64,000 nucleotides of DNA from Comamonadaceae bacterium (GCA_947447985.1 CANFLX010000001.1:1-64000); one strand, 5' to 3'; positions 41,327-51,417 are shown, numbered from the stretch's first letter. Numbers and translations: made by a program. The notes: generated from the letters alone by a model not told the origin.

Positions 41327-41686
41327 ATGGCACAACGAAATTCTTATCGTTTCACGACACTCGCAGCGGGCGCTGCACTGTGTTTCGCAGCGTTTTCGGC
41401 CCACGCGGAAGTGGACGTGGAAGCGGCCAAGGCCCTGGCCCGACAGAACAACTGCCTGAAATGCCACGCCATTGACAAAGACAAAGACGGCCCCTCGTAC
41501 AAGAGCGTGGCTGAAAAATTCAAGGGCAAGGCGGGTGCTGAAGCCCGCTTGATCGAGCACATCATGTCCGGTGAAAAAGCCAAGTTCCCTGACGGACACG
41601 AAGAAGAGCACAAGATCGTCAAGACGTCTCCGCCCAAAGACATGGCCCAGATCAAGAACCTGGTGCAGTGGATCTTGTCGCAGTAA
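41327..41686 (+). CDS. Monoheme class I-like c-type cytochrome (MtoD-like position)
   Basis: Signal peptide MAQRNSYRFTTLAAGAALCFAAFSAHA; single CLKCH. Confidence 0.85.
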   Translation: MAQRNSYRFTTLAAGAALCFAAFSAHAEVDVEAAKALARQNNCLKCHAIDKDKDGPSYKSVAEKFKGKAGAEARLIEHIMSGEKAKFPDGHEEEHKIVKTSPPKDMAQIKNLVQWILSQ

Positions 41687-41725
41687 TTACCCACCCCGAA
41701 GCACTACCTTTTGCTGGGAATCGTC

Positions 41726-42733
41726 ATGAAAAACATCTCCAAACTGCTCGCTGCCTGCGCCATGTTGGCAGGCCTGTTCGCTGCACCCGCCTGGGCGCAG
41801 GTCAACAACTTGCCCGAACTCGCGGCGGGCGCCACCAAATCTGCCCTGGCGCAAGAAGCTTTGAAAAAAGACGCGGTGTGCACCAAGTGCCATGACGAGA
41901 GCGAAAACGCGCCCATCCTCAGTCTGTACCAGACCAAACACGGGGTGCGCGGTGACTCCCGCACACCGACATGCCAGTCCTGCCATGGCTCCAGCGCAGA
42001 CCACTTGAAGGGCGACACTGGCGGCAAAGGCCGCCCCGCACCCGACCATGTGTTCAAAAAAGGGGTGTATTCAGCCTCTGCTGACAAAGAGCGCGCCGAC
42101 CAGTGCCTGAGTTGCCACAAGGGCGGCAAGCGCAACAACTGGGACGGCGGACAACACCAAAACGCCGGAGTGGCATGCAACGACTGCCACGTGGTGCACC
42201 GTCCTAAAGACAAACTGCAAGACAAGAAAACCCAATCTGAAGTCTGCTACAGCTGCCACAAAGACCAGCGCGCCGACGGCAAAAAACTCTCGCACCATCC
42301 TGTGGCTGAAGGCAAAGTCGCCTGCGCCGACTGCCACAACCCGCACGGCTCTACGGGCCCCAAGATGCTGAAGAAAAACACCGTGACCGAGACCTGCTAC
42401 CAATGCCATGCAGAAAAACGCGGCCCCTTCCTGTTTGAGCACCAACCGGTGAGCGAAGACTGCGCCAATTGCCATACGCCCCATGGTTCGAACATCACAC
42501 CTTTGCTGAAATCGCGTCCCCCCTTCCTGTGCCAGGAGTGCCATGACGGCACCCATGCCAGCGGCACTCCTGCCGGTCCCAACGCCGCAGGACGCCAAGG
42601 CGGGCTCTCAACGGTCGGTCCCTCAGGCGCCGCGCTGTACCCCAGCAAGAACCTGGTGGGCAACGCATGCATGAACTGCCATCGGCAGGTTCACGGAACC
42701 AACAGCCCAGCGGGCGGTTACCTCCAACGCTAA
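41726..42733 (+). CDS. Periplasmic decaheme c-type cytochrome, MtrA/MtoA/PioA/DmsE family
   Basis: Signal peptide MKNISKLLAACAMLAGLFAAPAWA; ten CXXCH motifs: CTKCH, CQSCH, CLSCH, CNDCH, CYSCH, CADCH, CYQCH, CANCH, CQECH, CMNCH; ~335 aa. Confidence 0.93.
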   Translation: MKNISKLLAACAMLAGLFAAPAWAQVNNLPELAAGATKSALAQEALKKDAVCTKCHDESENAPILSLYQTKHGVRGDSRTPTCQSCHGSSADHLKGDTGGKGRPAPDHVFKKGVYSASADKERADQCLSCHKGGKRNNWDGGQHQNAGVACNDCHVVHRPKDKLQDKKTQSEVCYSCHKDQRADGKKLSHHPVAEGKVACADCHNPHGSTGPKMLKKNTVTETCYQCHAEKRGPFLFEHQPVSEDCANCHTPHGSNITPLLKSRPPFLCQECHDGTHASGTPAGPNAAGRQGGLSTVGPSGAALYPSKNLVGNACMNCHRQVHGTNSPAGGYLQR

Positions 42734-42749
42734 TTCAAGGGGATTCATC

Positions 42750-45077
42750 ATGAAATCTAACCAGGAACTTTTTACCCGCAGTCGCGTGGCTGCGGCCGCA
42801 TTGGCAGTCTGTTTGGCGCCCGCCATGGCGTTTGCGCAAGAAGAGGGCGCCGAGGAATTGACCCGCGCCCACAGCATGGTTGAAATCGGTATTCAAGCCC
42901 CATCGGTGGCTACGGCCAAATTTGGCGAATACAACGGTTTGAACAAGGCCGAAGGCGGTATCGTGCTCAATGCCAACATCCGTGGCGGTGACGCTTACGG
43001 GGCGGGCACGGGTACCCAGCGCTGGGAAATCAAGGCGAGCGAACTGGGCACGACCTCACGCGAATTGGGCGCTAATTACAGCGACCAAGGCCAATGGAAT
43101 ATAGGTGCCAATTTCGACGCGCTTACGCACAGGCTCTCGGACAGCTACCAAACACCCTACAGCGGCGCAGCGGGATCGAATAGCTTTACCTTGCCAGGTT
43201 TTGGTTTGGTACCGAACACCACCACGCTTAGCGCTCCACAGCTTGGGGCGTATCACAATGTCAACATTGACTCGACGCGTGAAAATACCTCGGTCAATGC
43301 GGGCCTGGAAATCAACGCACGCCTCGGCCTGAAGTTTGACTACAACCATCTCGAGCAAACCGGCTCTAAACTGATGGCCTTCGGCTCAGCAGGTTTTGCC
43401 GCTTCCGGCACGGCGCCCGCGGGTGAAGCGGTCTCGATACTGCCCAATCCCACCCAGTACCAGACGGACACCATCAACCTGGCGCTCAACTGGACAGGCG
43501 ACAACGCGAACCTGACCGCTGCCTACTTCGGCTCCATCTTCCGGGATGGCTTTGACCGGGTGAATTTCACCACCTATGCCACGGCCAATAACCTGCAGAC
43601 CATGAGCACCGCGCCGGGCAATGACTTTCACCAACTCAGTCTCAGCGGCGGCTACGGACTCACACCGACGACAAAACTGACCGGCTCGGTGTCCACGGCC
43701 CGAAATACGCAGAACGACGCCTTTGTCGTCGATTCATTCATGTACGTCAACACCGGAGTCGCGCCAGGCAATGCCAATACATCGCTGGGCGGTGTTGTGG
43801 TGACACAGCACGCCGACCTGAAACTGACGGACCAAACCACGCATGATTTGACCTTGTCGGCCAGTTACAAGTACGACTTGCGCGATAACCAGACGGCCTC
43901 GGCGATTTACAACTTCCAGGCGATTGGTACTGGCAATATCGCCTATTACCCTAACACCCCCCTGAGCTTTAAGAAGAACCAGGCTGAATTGGCAGGCGAC
44001 TACCGCATTGACAAGACACAGCGGGTTCGCTTGGCCTATAACCGCGAAGATGTGTCGCGCTGGTGTGACCAGTACGCGGTGGGCGGTAGCAATTACCCCG
44101 CGGGCACCAACTGTGTGGTGGCGGTGTCGAGCAACGATGACAAACTCACCGCCACCTACCGCGCCATGGCCACCGAAGAACTGGCTACCAACCTGGCTTA
44201 TTCCTACAGCAAACGGTCTACCAACTCGGACCCCAACGCCATTGTTTCCATGATCGGTGTGCGCGGCGGCGACACCGGCAGTACGGTGGGGACGATCAAG
44301 GGGCTCAATGGGGGCGACTACATCGGGTTCTACCCATTCTTCGACGCGTCCCGTACACAGCAAATGACCAAGGCGGGCATCAATTGGCAAGCCAATGAGG
44401 CATTGACAGTGGGCATTAGCGCCCGCTACACCGATGACCGCTATGACTCGAACTATGGCGTGCAATGGGGCAACGGTCGTGGCTTGAACCTGGATGCGAC
44501 CTATGCCTACAGCGAAAACAGTTCGGTCTCGGCCTATGTGACACAACAGTCCAACGAGCGCCAGCTGACTGATCAGCAGCGCTCGCTCGCACAGGGCGCT
44601 GGTGCGGCGTCTGCCACCGCCATTGCCATTCCAGCGGGCGCAACCTGGACCAACAACCTCAAAACAGAAGACCTGACCGTCGGCATCAGCTCTAAAAAAG
44701 GCGGTTTGCTGGGCGGTCAATTGGAATTGGTTGGAGACCTGAGCTATTCGCTCGGCCGGTCGAACTACGGCACCTTTCTGAACTACAGCACCGCGACCAC
44801 TGGTGGCGTGGTGTGCAGTGACCCGCGGATTCTGTCCTGCGGCACCTTGCCGGAAATCAAGGCCGAGGTCATCAGCTTCAAGCTTACCGGCAACTACCGG
44901 GTGGACAAAGCCAGCAAGGTGGCCGTGGCCTATCTGTTCCAAAAACTGGCCAGCGACGACTACTACTACAACGGCTTGCAATATGGAACGAATCCGAGCT
45001 CCATGTTGGCGACCAACCAGACCGCGCCCAACTATTCGCTCAACGTGGTCACCCTGACCTATATCTACAACTTCTAG
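42750..45077 (+). CDS. MtrB/PioB-family decaheme-associated outer membrane beta-barrel protein
   Basis: Signal peptide, 775 aa with alternating aromatic beta-strand pattern, C-terminal ...LTYIYNF* (terminal Phe), directly downstream of the decaheme gene. Confidence 0.9.
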   Translation: MKSNQELFTRSRVAAAALAVCLAPAMAFAQEEGAEELTRAHSMVEIGIQAPSVATAKFGEYNGLNKAEGGIVLNANIRGGDAYGAGTGTQRWEIKASELGTTSRELGANYSDQGQWNIGANFDALTHRLSDSYQTPYSGAAGSNSFTLPGFGLVPNTTTLSAPQLGAYHNVNIDSTRENTSVNAGLEINARLGLKFDYNHLEQTGSKLMAFGSAGFAASGTAPAGEAVSILPNPTQYQTDTINLALNWTGDNANLTAAYFGSIFRDGFDRVNFTTYATANNLQTMSTAPGNDFHQLSLSGGYGLTPTTKLTGSVSTARNTQNDAFVVDSFMYVNTGVAPGNANTSLGGVVVTQHADLKLTDQTTHDLTLSASYKYDLRDNQTASAIYNFQAIGTGNIAYYPNTPLSFKKNQAELAGDYRIDKTQRVRLAYNREDVSRWCDQYAVGGSNYPAGTNCVVAVSSNDDKLTATYRAMATEELATNLAYSYSKRSTNSDPNAIVSMIGVRGGDTGSTVGTIKGLNGGDYIGFYPFFDASRTQQMTKAGINWQANEALTVGISARYTDDRYDSNYGVQWGNGRGLNLDATYAYSENSSVSAYVTQQSNERQLTDQQRSLAQGAGAASATAIAIPAGATWTNNLKTEDLTVGISSKKGGLLGGQLELVGDLSYSLGRSNYGTFLNYSTATTGGVVCSDPRILSCGTLPEIKAEVISFKLTGNYRVDKASKVAVAYLFQKLASDDYYYNGLQYGTNPSSMLATNQTAPNYSLNVVTLTYIYNF

Positions 45078-45118
45078 GGCACTGGCCAGGAGCACCCACC
45101 CTCAGTCATTAAAAAGGA

Positions 45119-45138
45119 CGGGACCGCGATCAGTCCCG
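45119..45138. other. Hairpin CGGGAC-N8-GTCCCG between barrel and tetraheme genes
   Basis: 6-bp perfect stem in the intergenic gap. Confidence 0.45.
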
Positions 45139-45171
45139 AACCTCTTGGATCAACAGCAAGGAGCCAGACCA

Positions 45172-45765
45172 ATGGACAGCAACCCCGGTGCCCTCAAGCG
45201 CTTTTGGACTTTTATCAAAAAACCCAGCGCCAAATATTCGCTGCTGGCGATTTCCAGCCTGTCCTTTGTGGTGGGAATTTTGTTCTGGGGCGGCTTCAAC
45301 ACCGGGATGGAAATGACCAACACCCTGGAGTTCTGCACCACATGCCATGAAATGCGGGACAACGTGTACCAGGAATACAAAGAGACGATCCATTATTCCA
45401 ACCGGACCGGCGTGCGGGCTATTTGCTCGGACTGCCATGTGCCCAAGGAATGGACGCATAAAATGATCCGCAAGGCGAAGGCCAGCTTTGAGGTGTGGGG
45501 TAAGCTCACCGGTTATATCGATACCAAGGAAAAATTCGAGGAAAAACGCATGGAACTTGCGACCCACGAGTGGGCCCGCATGAAAGAGACCAATTCCCGC
45601 GAATGCCGCAACTGCCACGCTTTCGAGGCCATGAGCCCCGAGTTGCAAAAGCAGACGCCCTATAAAAAGCACATGAAGGCCAAGGAAGAAGGCAAAACCT
45701 GTATTGACTGCCACAAAGGCATTGCCCACCACCTGCCCAAAGAGTACGTAGACCCCGACGAATAA
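45172..45765 (+). CDS. NapC/NirT-family tetraheme cytochrome c (CymA-like quinol dehydrogenase)
   Basis: One N-terminal TM anchor (LLAISSLSFVVGILFWGGF), four CXXCH: CTTCHEM, CSDCH, CRNCH, CIDCH; start set at MDSNPGALK. Confidence 0.92.
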   Translation: MDSNPGALKRFWTFIKKPSAKYSLLAISSLSFVVGILFWGGFNTGMEMTNTLEFCTTCHEMRDNVYQEYKETIHYSNRTGVRAICSDCHVPKEWTHKMIRKAKASFEVWGKLTGYIDTKEKFEEKRMELATHEWARMKETNSRECRNCHAFEAMSPELQKQTPYKKHMKAKEEGKTCIDCHKGIAHHLPKEYVDPDE

Positions 45766-45776
45766 ACTAGCACTGC

Positions 45777-46391
45777 ATGCTTTCTGTTTCTGACCTGACT
45801 TGCGTTCGCGGCGATCAAACCCTGTTCTCGGGGGTGAGTTTCGACTTGAACGCAGGCCAGTGGCTGCATTTGGAAGGCGCCAATGGCTCGGGAAAAACCA
45901 GTTTGTTGCGGATTGCCACGGGCTTCACGCCGCCTGCACAGGGTGAGGTTCGCTGGAAGGGCCAACTCTTGACGCAGGCGCCTGACAGCTTTCACGAGGA
46001 TCTCCTTTACCTCGGCCATGCGCTGGCACTGAAGGACGAGCTTTCCGCTGTCGAAAATCTGGAGGCTGACGCGGCCATCGCGGGTCGCGGCTTTGTGAAG
46101 CGCGACGCCGTCTCCGCTTTGCACAACCTGGGTTTGCGTGGCCGCACCCAATTGCCGGTACGCGTGCTGTCGCAGGGGCAGAAGCGCCGGGTTGCCTTGG
46201 CGCGCCTGACACTGCAGTCAGCACCCCTGTGGGTGCTGGACGAGCCTTTTGTCGCCTTGGATGCCCAGGCCCAGGCTTGGGTAGCGGATGCCATTTCAGC
46301 CCATGTTCAAGGTGGCGGCATGGCCTTGTTCACCAGCCACCAGAGTGTGGATTTGCAGGGACGGGGCGCAAGCTACCGGCTGACACCATGA
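45777..46391 (+). CDS. ccmA: Heme exporter ATP-binding protein CcmA
   Basis: GANGSGKTSLLRI Walker A, LSQGQKRRVALARL; first gene of a complete ccm operon. Confidence 0.92.
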   Translation: MLSVSDLTCVRGDQTLFSGVSFDLNAGQWLHLEGANGSGKTSLLRIATGFTPPAQGEVRWKGQLLTQAPDSFHEDLLYLGHALALKDELSAVENLEADAAIAGRGFVKRDAVSALHNLGLRGRTQLPVRVLSQGQKRRVALARLTLQSAPLWVLDEPFVALDAQAQAWVADAISAHVQGGGMALFTSHQSVDLQGRGASYRLTP

Positions 46392-47053
46392 ATGCTTTTT
46401 TGGCGGTGGTGCAACGCGATATGCGTTTGGCCATGCGGCGCAAGAGCGAAGTGTTGACCGCTTTGTTCTTCTTTGTCGTGGTGGCCACACTGTTCCCGCT
46501 GGGCATTGGCCCAGAGCTGGATGTGTTGCGAAAAATCGCCCCTGGCATTTTGTGGGTGGGCGCATTGTTGGCCAGCCTCTTGTCGCTAGGGCGCTTGTTT
46601 TCAGTGGACTTTCAGGATGGCACTCTGGAGCAAATGGCACTGTCCACCACACCCTTGCCGGTGCTGGTAGGCGCCAAAATTTTGGCGCACTGGCTGTTGT
46701 CGGGCCTGCCGCTGGCCTTATTGGCGCCAATATTGGCGCTGCAATTTGACTTGGACGCCGGGGCCATGCGGGTGCTGGTTCTCAGTTTGTTGGTGGGCAC
46801 GCCGCTGTTGTCGCTGATCGGTGCCATTGGCGCCGCCCTGACGCTGGGAGTGCGTGGCGGCGAGGTGTTACTGTCCTTGCTGGTGCTGCCTCTGTATATT
46901 CCAGCCTTGGTGTTTGGTGCGGGGGCTGTCGAGGCACATATCAGCGGAGTCGGTTACGGCGCCCACCTGTCAATTTTGATGGCTATGCTGGTGTTGGCCG
47001 CCTTTTTTGGTCCCTGGATGTGTTCGGCCGCGCTGCGTGTTGCCCTTGAATAA
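46388..47053 (+). CDS. ccmB: Heme exporter permease CcmB
   Basis: MNAFLAVVQRDMRLAMRRKSEVLTALFFFVVVATLFPLGIGPE. Confidence 0.94.
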   Translation: MNAFLAVVQRDMRLAMRRKSEVLTALFFFVVVATLFPLGIGPELDVLRKIAPGILWVGALLASLLSLGRLFSVDFQDGTLEQMALSTTPLPVLVGAKILAHWLLSGLPLALLAPILALQFDLDAGAMRVLVLSLLVGTPLLSLIGAIGAALTLGVRGGEVLLSLLVLPLYIPALVFGAGAVEAHISGVGYGAHLSILMAMLVLAAFFGPWMCSAALRVALE

Positions 47054-47794
47054 ATGAACTTCAACAAACTTCACTGGTTCCATTGGGCTGCGCCCCAAAC
47101 CTTTTACCCCTTGGCGGGCAAGCTGTGGCGTCCGTTTGCGGTGGTGGCGGCGGTGCTGGCCATCGTGGCGCTGTACCTGGGTTTTTTCGTGGCGCCCACC
47201 GATTTTCAGCAAGGCGAGGGATACCGCATCATTTTTGTGCATGTGCCCGCCTCGTGGATGTCCATGGTGATTTATCTGGCCATGGCGTTTTGGGCTTTTT
47301 TGGGGTTTACCTTCAACACGCGCCTGTCGGGCATGATGACCCAGGCGCTGGCACCGACCGGTGCGCTTTTCACCTTTTTGTCGCTGTGGACTGGCGCGCT
47401 ATGGGGCAAGCCCATGTGGGGCGCCTGGTGGGTGTGGGATGCGCGCCTCACGTCTGAGCTGATTTTGTTTTTTCTGTACATGGGCTACATCGCTTTGACG
47501 AGCGCCATTGACGACCCGCGTCGCGCCGACAAGGCCGGTGGCCTGTTGGCTATGGTTGGCGCTGTCAACGTTCCCATCATTTATTTCTCGGTGAAGTGGT
47601 GGAACACCCTGCACCAAGGCGCCTCGGTCTCCATCACCAAAGGCTCCAGCATGGCGCAAACCATGTTGTGGGCCATGCTGCTGATGGCCTTGGCGTTTTG
47701 GGCCTACACCATTGCCATGGCCCTTTACCGGGTGCGCAGCATTATTTTGGAGCGCGAGCGCCACACGCGCTGGGCGCAGGAGGTAATCGCATGA
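47054..47794 (+). CDS. ccmC: Heme ABC transporter permease/heme handling protein CcmC
   Basis: [52 protein letters not shown] (WWD motif). Confidence 0.95.
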   Translation: MNFNKLHWFHWAAPQTFYPLAGKLWRPFAVVAAVLAIVALYLGFFVAPTDFQQGEGYRIIFVHVPASWMSMVIYLAMAFWAFLGFTFNTRLSGMMTQALAPTGALFTFLSLWTGALWGKPMWGAWWVWDARLTSELILFFLYMGYIALTSAIDDPRRADKAGGLLAMVGAVNVPIIYFSVKWWNTLHQGASVSITKGSSMAQTMLWAMLLMALAFWAYTIAMALYRVRSIILERERHTRWAQEVIA

Positions 47795-47964
47795 TCTGGG
47801 CCAGTTGGAGCGATTTTTGGAATATGGGGGGCTACGGCCTGTATGTCTGGGGCTCGTATGGCGTGGTCGCGCTCGGGCTGCTGTGGGAAGTTCAAAGCGC
47901 CGCCCAACGCCAGCGCAGGGCGCTTGCCCAGATTCACGAAGAAACACAGGACAACGATCTATGA
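47791..47964 (+). CDS. ccmD: Heme exporter protein CcmD
   Basis: 57 aa, [34 protein letters not shown]; overlaps ccmC and ccmE. Confidence 0.9.
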   Translation: MIWASWSDFWNMGGYGLYVWGSYGVVALGLLWEVQSAAQRQRRALAQIHEETQDNDL

Positions 47965-48416
47965 CGCCACGGCGCAAACGCATGGCCATTGCTTTAGGAA
48001 TCATCGCCGTGGTGGGTGCTGCCACGGCCTTGGTGCTGAATGCCTTTCAAAGCAACCTGGTGTTTTTTTACACCCCCACGCAAATCGCTGCCAAAGAGGC
48101 GCCCAGCGGACGGACCTTCCGCTTGGGCGGCTTGGTGGTGGCGGGCAGCGTCAAGCGCGAGGGCGTGAGTGTGCGCTTTGAGGTGACCGACACCGCCCAA
48201 ACCGTGCCGGTGCAGTTTTCGGGCATCCTGCCCGACCTCTTTAAAGAGGGCAAAGGCGTGGTCGCTCAAGGCCAACTGGAAAACGGTGTTTTCCAAGCCA
48301 AAGAGGTGCTGGCCAAACACGACGAAAACTACATGCCGCCCGAAGCCGCCCAGGCTTTGAAAAATGCGGCCAAGGCCAATCAAAAAGCGGCCGCAACCTT
48401 GGTAACCGGCCCATGA
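47961..48416 (+). CDS. ccmE: Heme chaperone CcmE
   Basis: [19 protein letters not shown]; heme-binding HDENY motif ([12 protein letters not shown]). Confidence 0.95.
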   Translation: MTPRRKRMAIALGIIAVVGAATALVLNAFQSNLVFFYTPTQIAAKEAPSGRTFRLGGLVVAGSVKREGVSVRFEVTDTAQTVPVQFSGILPDLFKEGKGVVAQGQLENGVFQAKEVLAKHDENYMPPEAAQALKNAAKANQKAAATLVTGP

Positions 48417-50371
48417 CACTGCTTCCTGAATTAGGTCACTTTGCTCTGTGGCTGGCGCTGGGCGTGGCCCTGGCGCTTGGCACATTTCCGCTGGCGGGGG
48501 CGTCTTCCGGCCGCGAGGACTGGATGGGCCTGGCCCGTCCCGGCGCTTACGTACTTTTTGTGCTGGTCACATTCGCGTTCGTCTGCTTAATGGCGTCCTT
48601 CGTGCGCAATGATTTTTCGGTGTTGTACGTGGCGTCTAACTCCAACAGCGCTCTGCCCTTGCAATACCGTATCGCCGCCGTGTGGGGCGGACACGAGGGT
48701 TCTTTGCTTTTGTGGGTGCAAATGCTGTGCCTTTGGACCTTGGCGGTGGCATGGTTCAGTCGCCATTTGCCGCAAGCGGTGGTGGCGCGCATCCTGGCGG
48801 TGATGGGTCTGGTCAGCGTCGGTTTTTTGCTGTTCATGTTGCTGACCTCCAACCCCTTTGACCGCCTGTTTCCTGCACCGCCGGACGGACGGGATTTGAA
48901 TCCTTTGCTGCAAGACCCCGGTATGGTGATCCACCCGCCCATGCTGTACATGGGTTATGTGGGTTTCTCGGTGGCCTTTGCCTTTGCGATTGCGGCGCTT
49001 CTGGGTGGCAATTTGGACTCCACGTGGGCGCGCTGGACGCGTCCGTGGACCACCGTGGCCTGGATGTTCCTGACCATCGGCATTGCCCTGGGCAGCTCCT
49101 GGGCGTATTACGAACTGGGCTGGGGTGGCTGGTGGTTTTGGGATCCGGTGGAAAACGCCTCGCTCATGCCCTGGCTGCTGGGCACGGCACTGATCCACTC
49201 CCTGGCTGTGACAGAGAAGCGCAACAGCTTCAAGTCCTGGACCGTGTTGCTGGCGATATTGGCCTTCTCGTTCTCGCTGCTGGGTACTTTCCTGGTGCGT
49301 TCGGGCGTGTTGTCGTCGGTGCATGCATTTGCCACAGACCCCCGCCGCGGCTTGTTTATCTTGGCGTTCCTGACGGTGGTGGTGGGCTCCTCCTTCGCCT
49401 TGTATGCCTGGCGTGCCCCGACCGTCGGATTGGGCAAGCGCTTTGCCTTGTGGTCCAAAGAATCGGCGCTGCTGGGCAATAACGTGTTACTGCTGGTGGC
49501 AGCACTTGCCGTGTTGCTGGGCACTTTGTACCCCTTGCTGCTGGACGCTTTAGGGATGGGAAAAATTTCGGTCGGCCCACCGTATTTCGATGCGGTGTTT
49601 ATGCCGCTGATGGCGCCCACCGTGTTCTTGATGGGTTTGGGCCCCTTGGCGCGCTGGAAGGAAACTGAGTTGCCCTCCTTGGCCCTGCGCCTGCGCTGGG
49701 CTGCGGGTGTGACGGTGATGGCGTCCATCGCAACCGGCGCGCTGGCCGGTGAAGTGCGTCTTGTCTCCACCTTGGGATTGATGATGGCCTATTGGGTGGC
49801 AGCCTCGGTAGCGACCGACGTCTGGGAGCGCATCCATCCCGCGGGTTCCGCTTGGGCTGACGCCCCAGCCAAAGCGCGTCAAATTCCCCGCGCCTTGCTT
49901 GGCATGATGGTGGCGCACCTGGGTATTGCGGCGTTTTGTTTTGGCGTGGTGATGGTCAAAACCTACGAGGTCGAGCGCGACGTCAAGATGTCGGTGGGCG
50001 ATACCACCACGGTGCGGGGCTATACCTTTACCTTTGGTGGTGTGACTGAGCGCCAGGGGCCCAATTACATGGCGATGCAAGGCCAAATGCAGGTCGCTCG
50101 CAACGGCGGCGCGCCAATCGAAATGCGGCCAGAAAAGCGCGTGTACCGCGTGCAGCAAAACCCGATGACCGAAGCGTCGATCGACGCAGGCGTGACCCGC
50201 GATTTGTATGTGTCGCTGGGTGAGGAAGTGGAGGGCGGCGCCTGGATCGTGCGGGTGTACGTCAAACCTTTTATCGATTGGATTTGGGGAGGGTGCCTGT
50301 TGATGGCGCTGGGCGGCTTGCTGGCTGTTAGCGATCGCCGCTACCGCCGCAAAACGGGAGACGTGGCGTGA
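48413..50371 (+). CDS. ccmF: Cytochrome c heme lyase subunit CcmF
   Basis: [36 protein letters not shown] (WWD domain); 652 aa multi-TM. Confidence 0.96.
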   Translation: MTLLPELGHFALWLALGVALALGTFPLAGASSGREDWMGLARPGAYVLFVLVTFAFVCLMASFVRNDFSVLYVASNSNSALPLQYRIAAVWGGHEGSLLLWVQMLCLWTLAVAWFSRHLPQAVVARILAVMGLVSVGFLLFMLLTSNPFDRLFPAPPDGRDLNPLLQDPGMVIHPPMLYMGYVGFSVAFAFAIAALLGGNLDSTWARWTRPWTTVAWMFLTIGIALGSSWAYYELGWGGWWFWDPVENASLMPWLLGTALIHSLAVTEKRNSFKSWTVLLAILAFSFSLLGTFLVRSGVLSSVHAFATDPRRGLFILAFLTVVVGSSFALYAWRAPTVGLGKRFALWSKESALLGNNVLLLVAALAVLLGTLYPLLLDALGMGKISVGPPYFDAVFMPLMAPTVFLMGLGPLARWKETELPSLALRLRWAAGVTVMASIATGALAGEVRLVSTLGLMMAYWVAASVATDVWERIHPAGSAWADAPAKARQIPRALLGMMVAHLGIAAFCFGVVMVKTYEVERDVKMSVGDTTTVRGYTFTFGGVTERQGPNYMAMQGQMQVARNGGAPIEMRPEKRVYRVQQNPMTEASIDAGVTRDLYVSLGEEVEGGAWIVRVYVKPFIDWIWGGCLLMALGGLLAVSDRRYRRKTGDVA

Positions 50372-50898
50372 AGTACCTCAAGTTTTTGCTGCCCATGGGC
50401 ATTTTTTTGGTGCTGGTGCTGTTTCTGGGCGCCGGACTCCATCTAGACCCGAAAGAAGTCCCGTCGCCTTTGATCGGCAAGCCTGCACCTGCTTTTGCGC
50501 TGGCCCGATTGGATGACCCGACGCACACCATGCGCCGCGACGACTTGCTCGGTCAGGTGTGGATGCTCAATGTCTGGGCCTCCTGGTGTGTGGCCTGCCG
50601 TGAAGAGCATCCGCTGCTGGTCGAATTTGCCAAATCCAAAATGCTGCCGATCTATGGCCTGAATTACAAAGACCAGGCGGCCGCCGGGCAAAAGTGGCTG
50701 GCGGATTTTGGCAATCCGTATACCGCATCCCTCTCCGACACCGATGGTCGGGTCGGTATCGATTTCGGTGTTTATGGCGTGCCTGAGACCTTCATCATTG
50801 ACCGTCAGGGCGTGGTGCGTTTCAAGCAAATCGGCCCGATTACCCCTGAAGTGATCCGTACAAAAATTGAACCTTTGGTGAGGCAACTCAATGGCTAA
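50368..50898 (+). CDS. ccmG: Thiol:disulfide interchange protein CcmG/DsbE
   Basis: NVWASWCVACREEHPLL thioredoxin-like motif; YGVPETFIIDRQG. Confidence 0.94.
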   Translation: MKYLKFLLPMGIFLVLVLFLGAGLHLDPKEVPSPLIGKPAPAFALARLDDPTHTMRRDDLLGQVWMLNVWASWCVACREEHPLLVEFAKSKMLPIYGLNYKDQAAAGQKWLADFGNPYTASLSDTDGRVGIDFGVYGVPETFIIDRQGVVRFKQIGPITPEVIRTKIEPLVRQLNG

Positions 50899-51337
50899 AT
50901 GGATGTTGCAGACCCTTGTGCTGTCTGCGCTGGTCTGGGCACAGAGCGCTGCCTGGGGCGGTGAAGCTGCGTCCGCCAGCAATGATCCTGTACTCGAAGC
51001 CCGCATGATGACCATTACCAGCGAGTTGCGCTGCTTGGTCTGCCAAAACCAAACCATTGCCGACTCCCATGCTGAACTGGCCGTTGATTTGCGCAATCAA
51101 GTGCGAGAGATGCTGCTGGCAGGCAAGTCAGAGCAAGACATCACCGATTACATGACTGCGCGCTATGGCGATTTTGTGCTGTACCGCCCGCCCTTCAAAG
51201 CACAGACCGCCCTGCTGTGGATCGGCCCGGCCGCCATGGTCCTCATCGGTTTGGGCGCCTTGTTTGTCGTGCTTCGTCGTCGCAGCCGCATGGACGCCAA
51301 CCAGTTTGAACCCGAAGAGCCGGAATCTACGGTCTGA
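50891..51337 (+). CDS. ccmH: Cytochrome c maturation protein CcmH (CcmL-type)
   Basis: LRCLVCQNQTIADSHAELAVDLRNQVREML. Confidence 0.95.
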   Translation: MAKWMLQTLVLSALVWAQSAAWGGEAASASNDPVLEARMMTITSELRCLVCQNQTIADSHAELAVDLRNQVREMLLAGKSEQDITDYMTARYGDFVLYRPPFKAQTALLWIGPAAMVLIGLGALFVVLRRRSRMDANQFEPEEPESTV

Positions 51338-51417
51338 GTCAGGGTTTGCGGTCGCCGCGCTGACGCGCTGGAAGGCGTGCGCACACCCCCTCAGCAATTA
51401 CCAGGAATCACGCCAAC

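Noticed and set aside
43734-45095. 453-aa ORF on - strand opposite the MtrB-like gene
   Set aside because: Valine/Gly/His-rich antisense reading; considered as a possible overlapping gene but no motif or start context supports it
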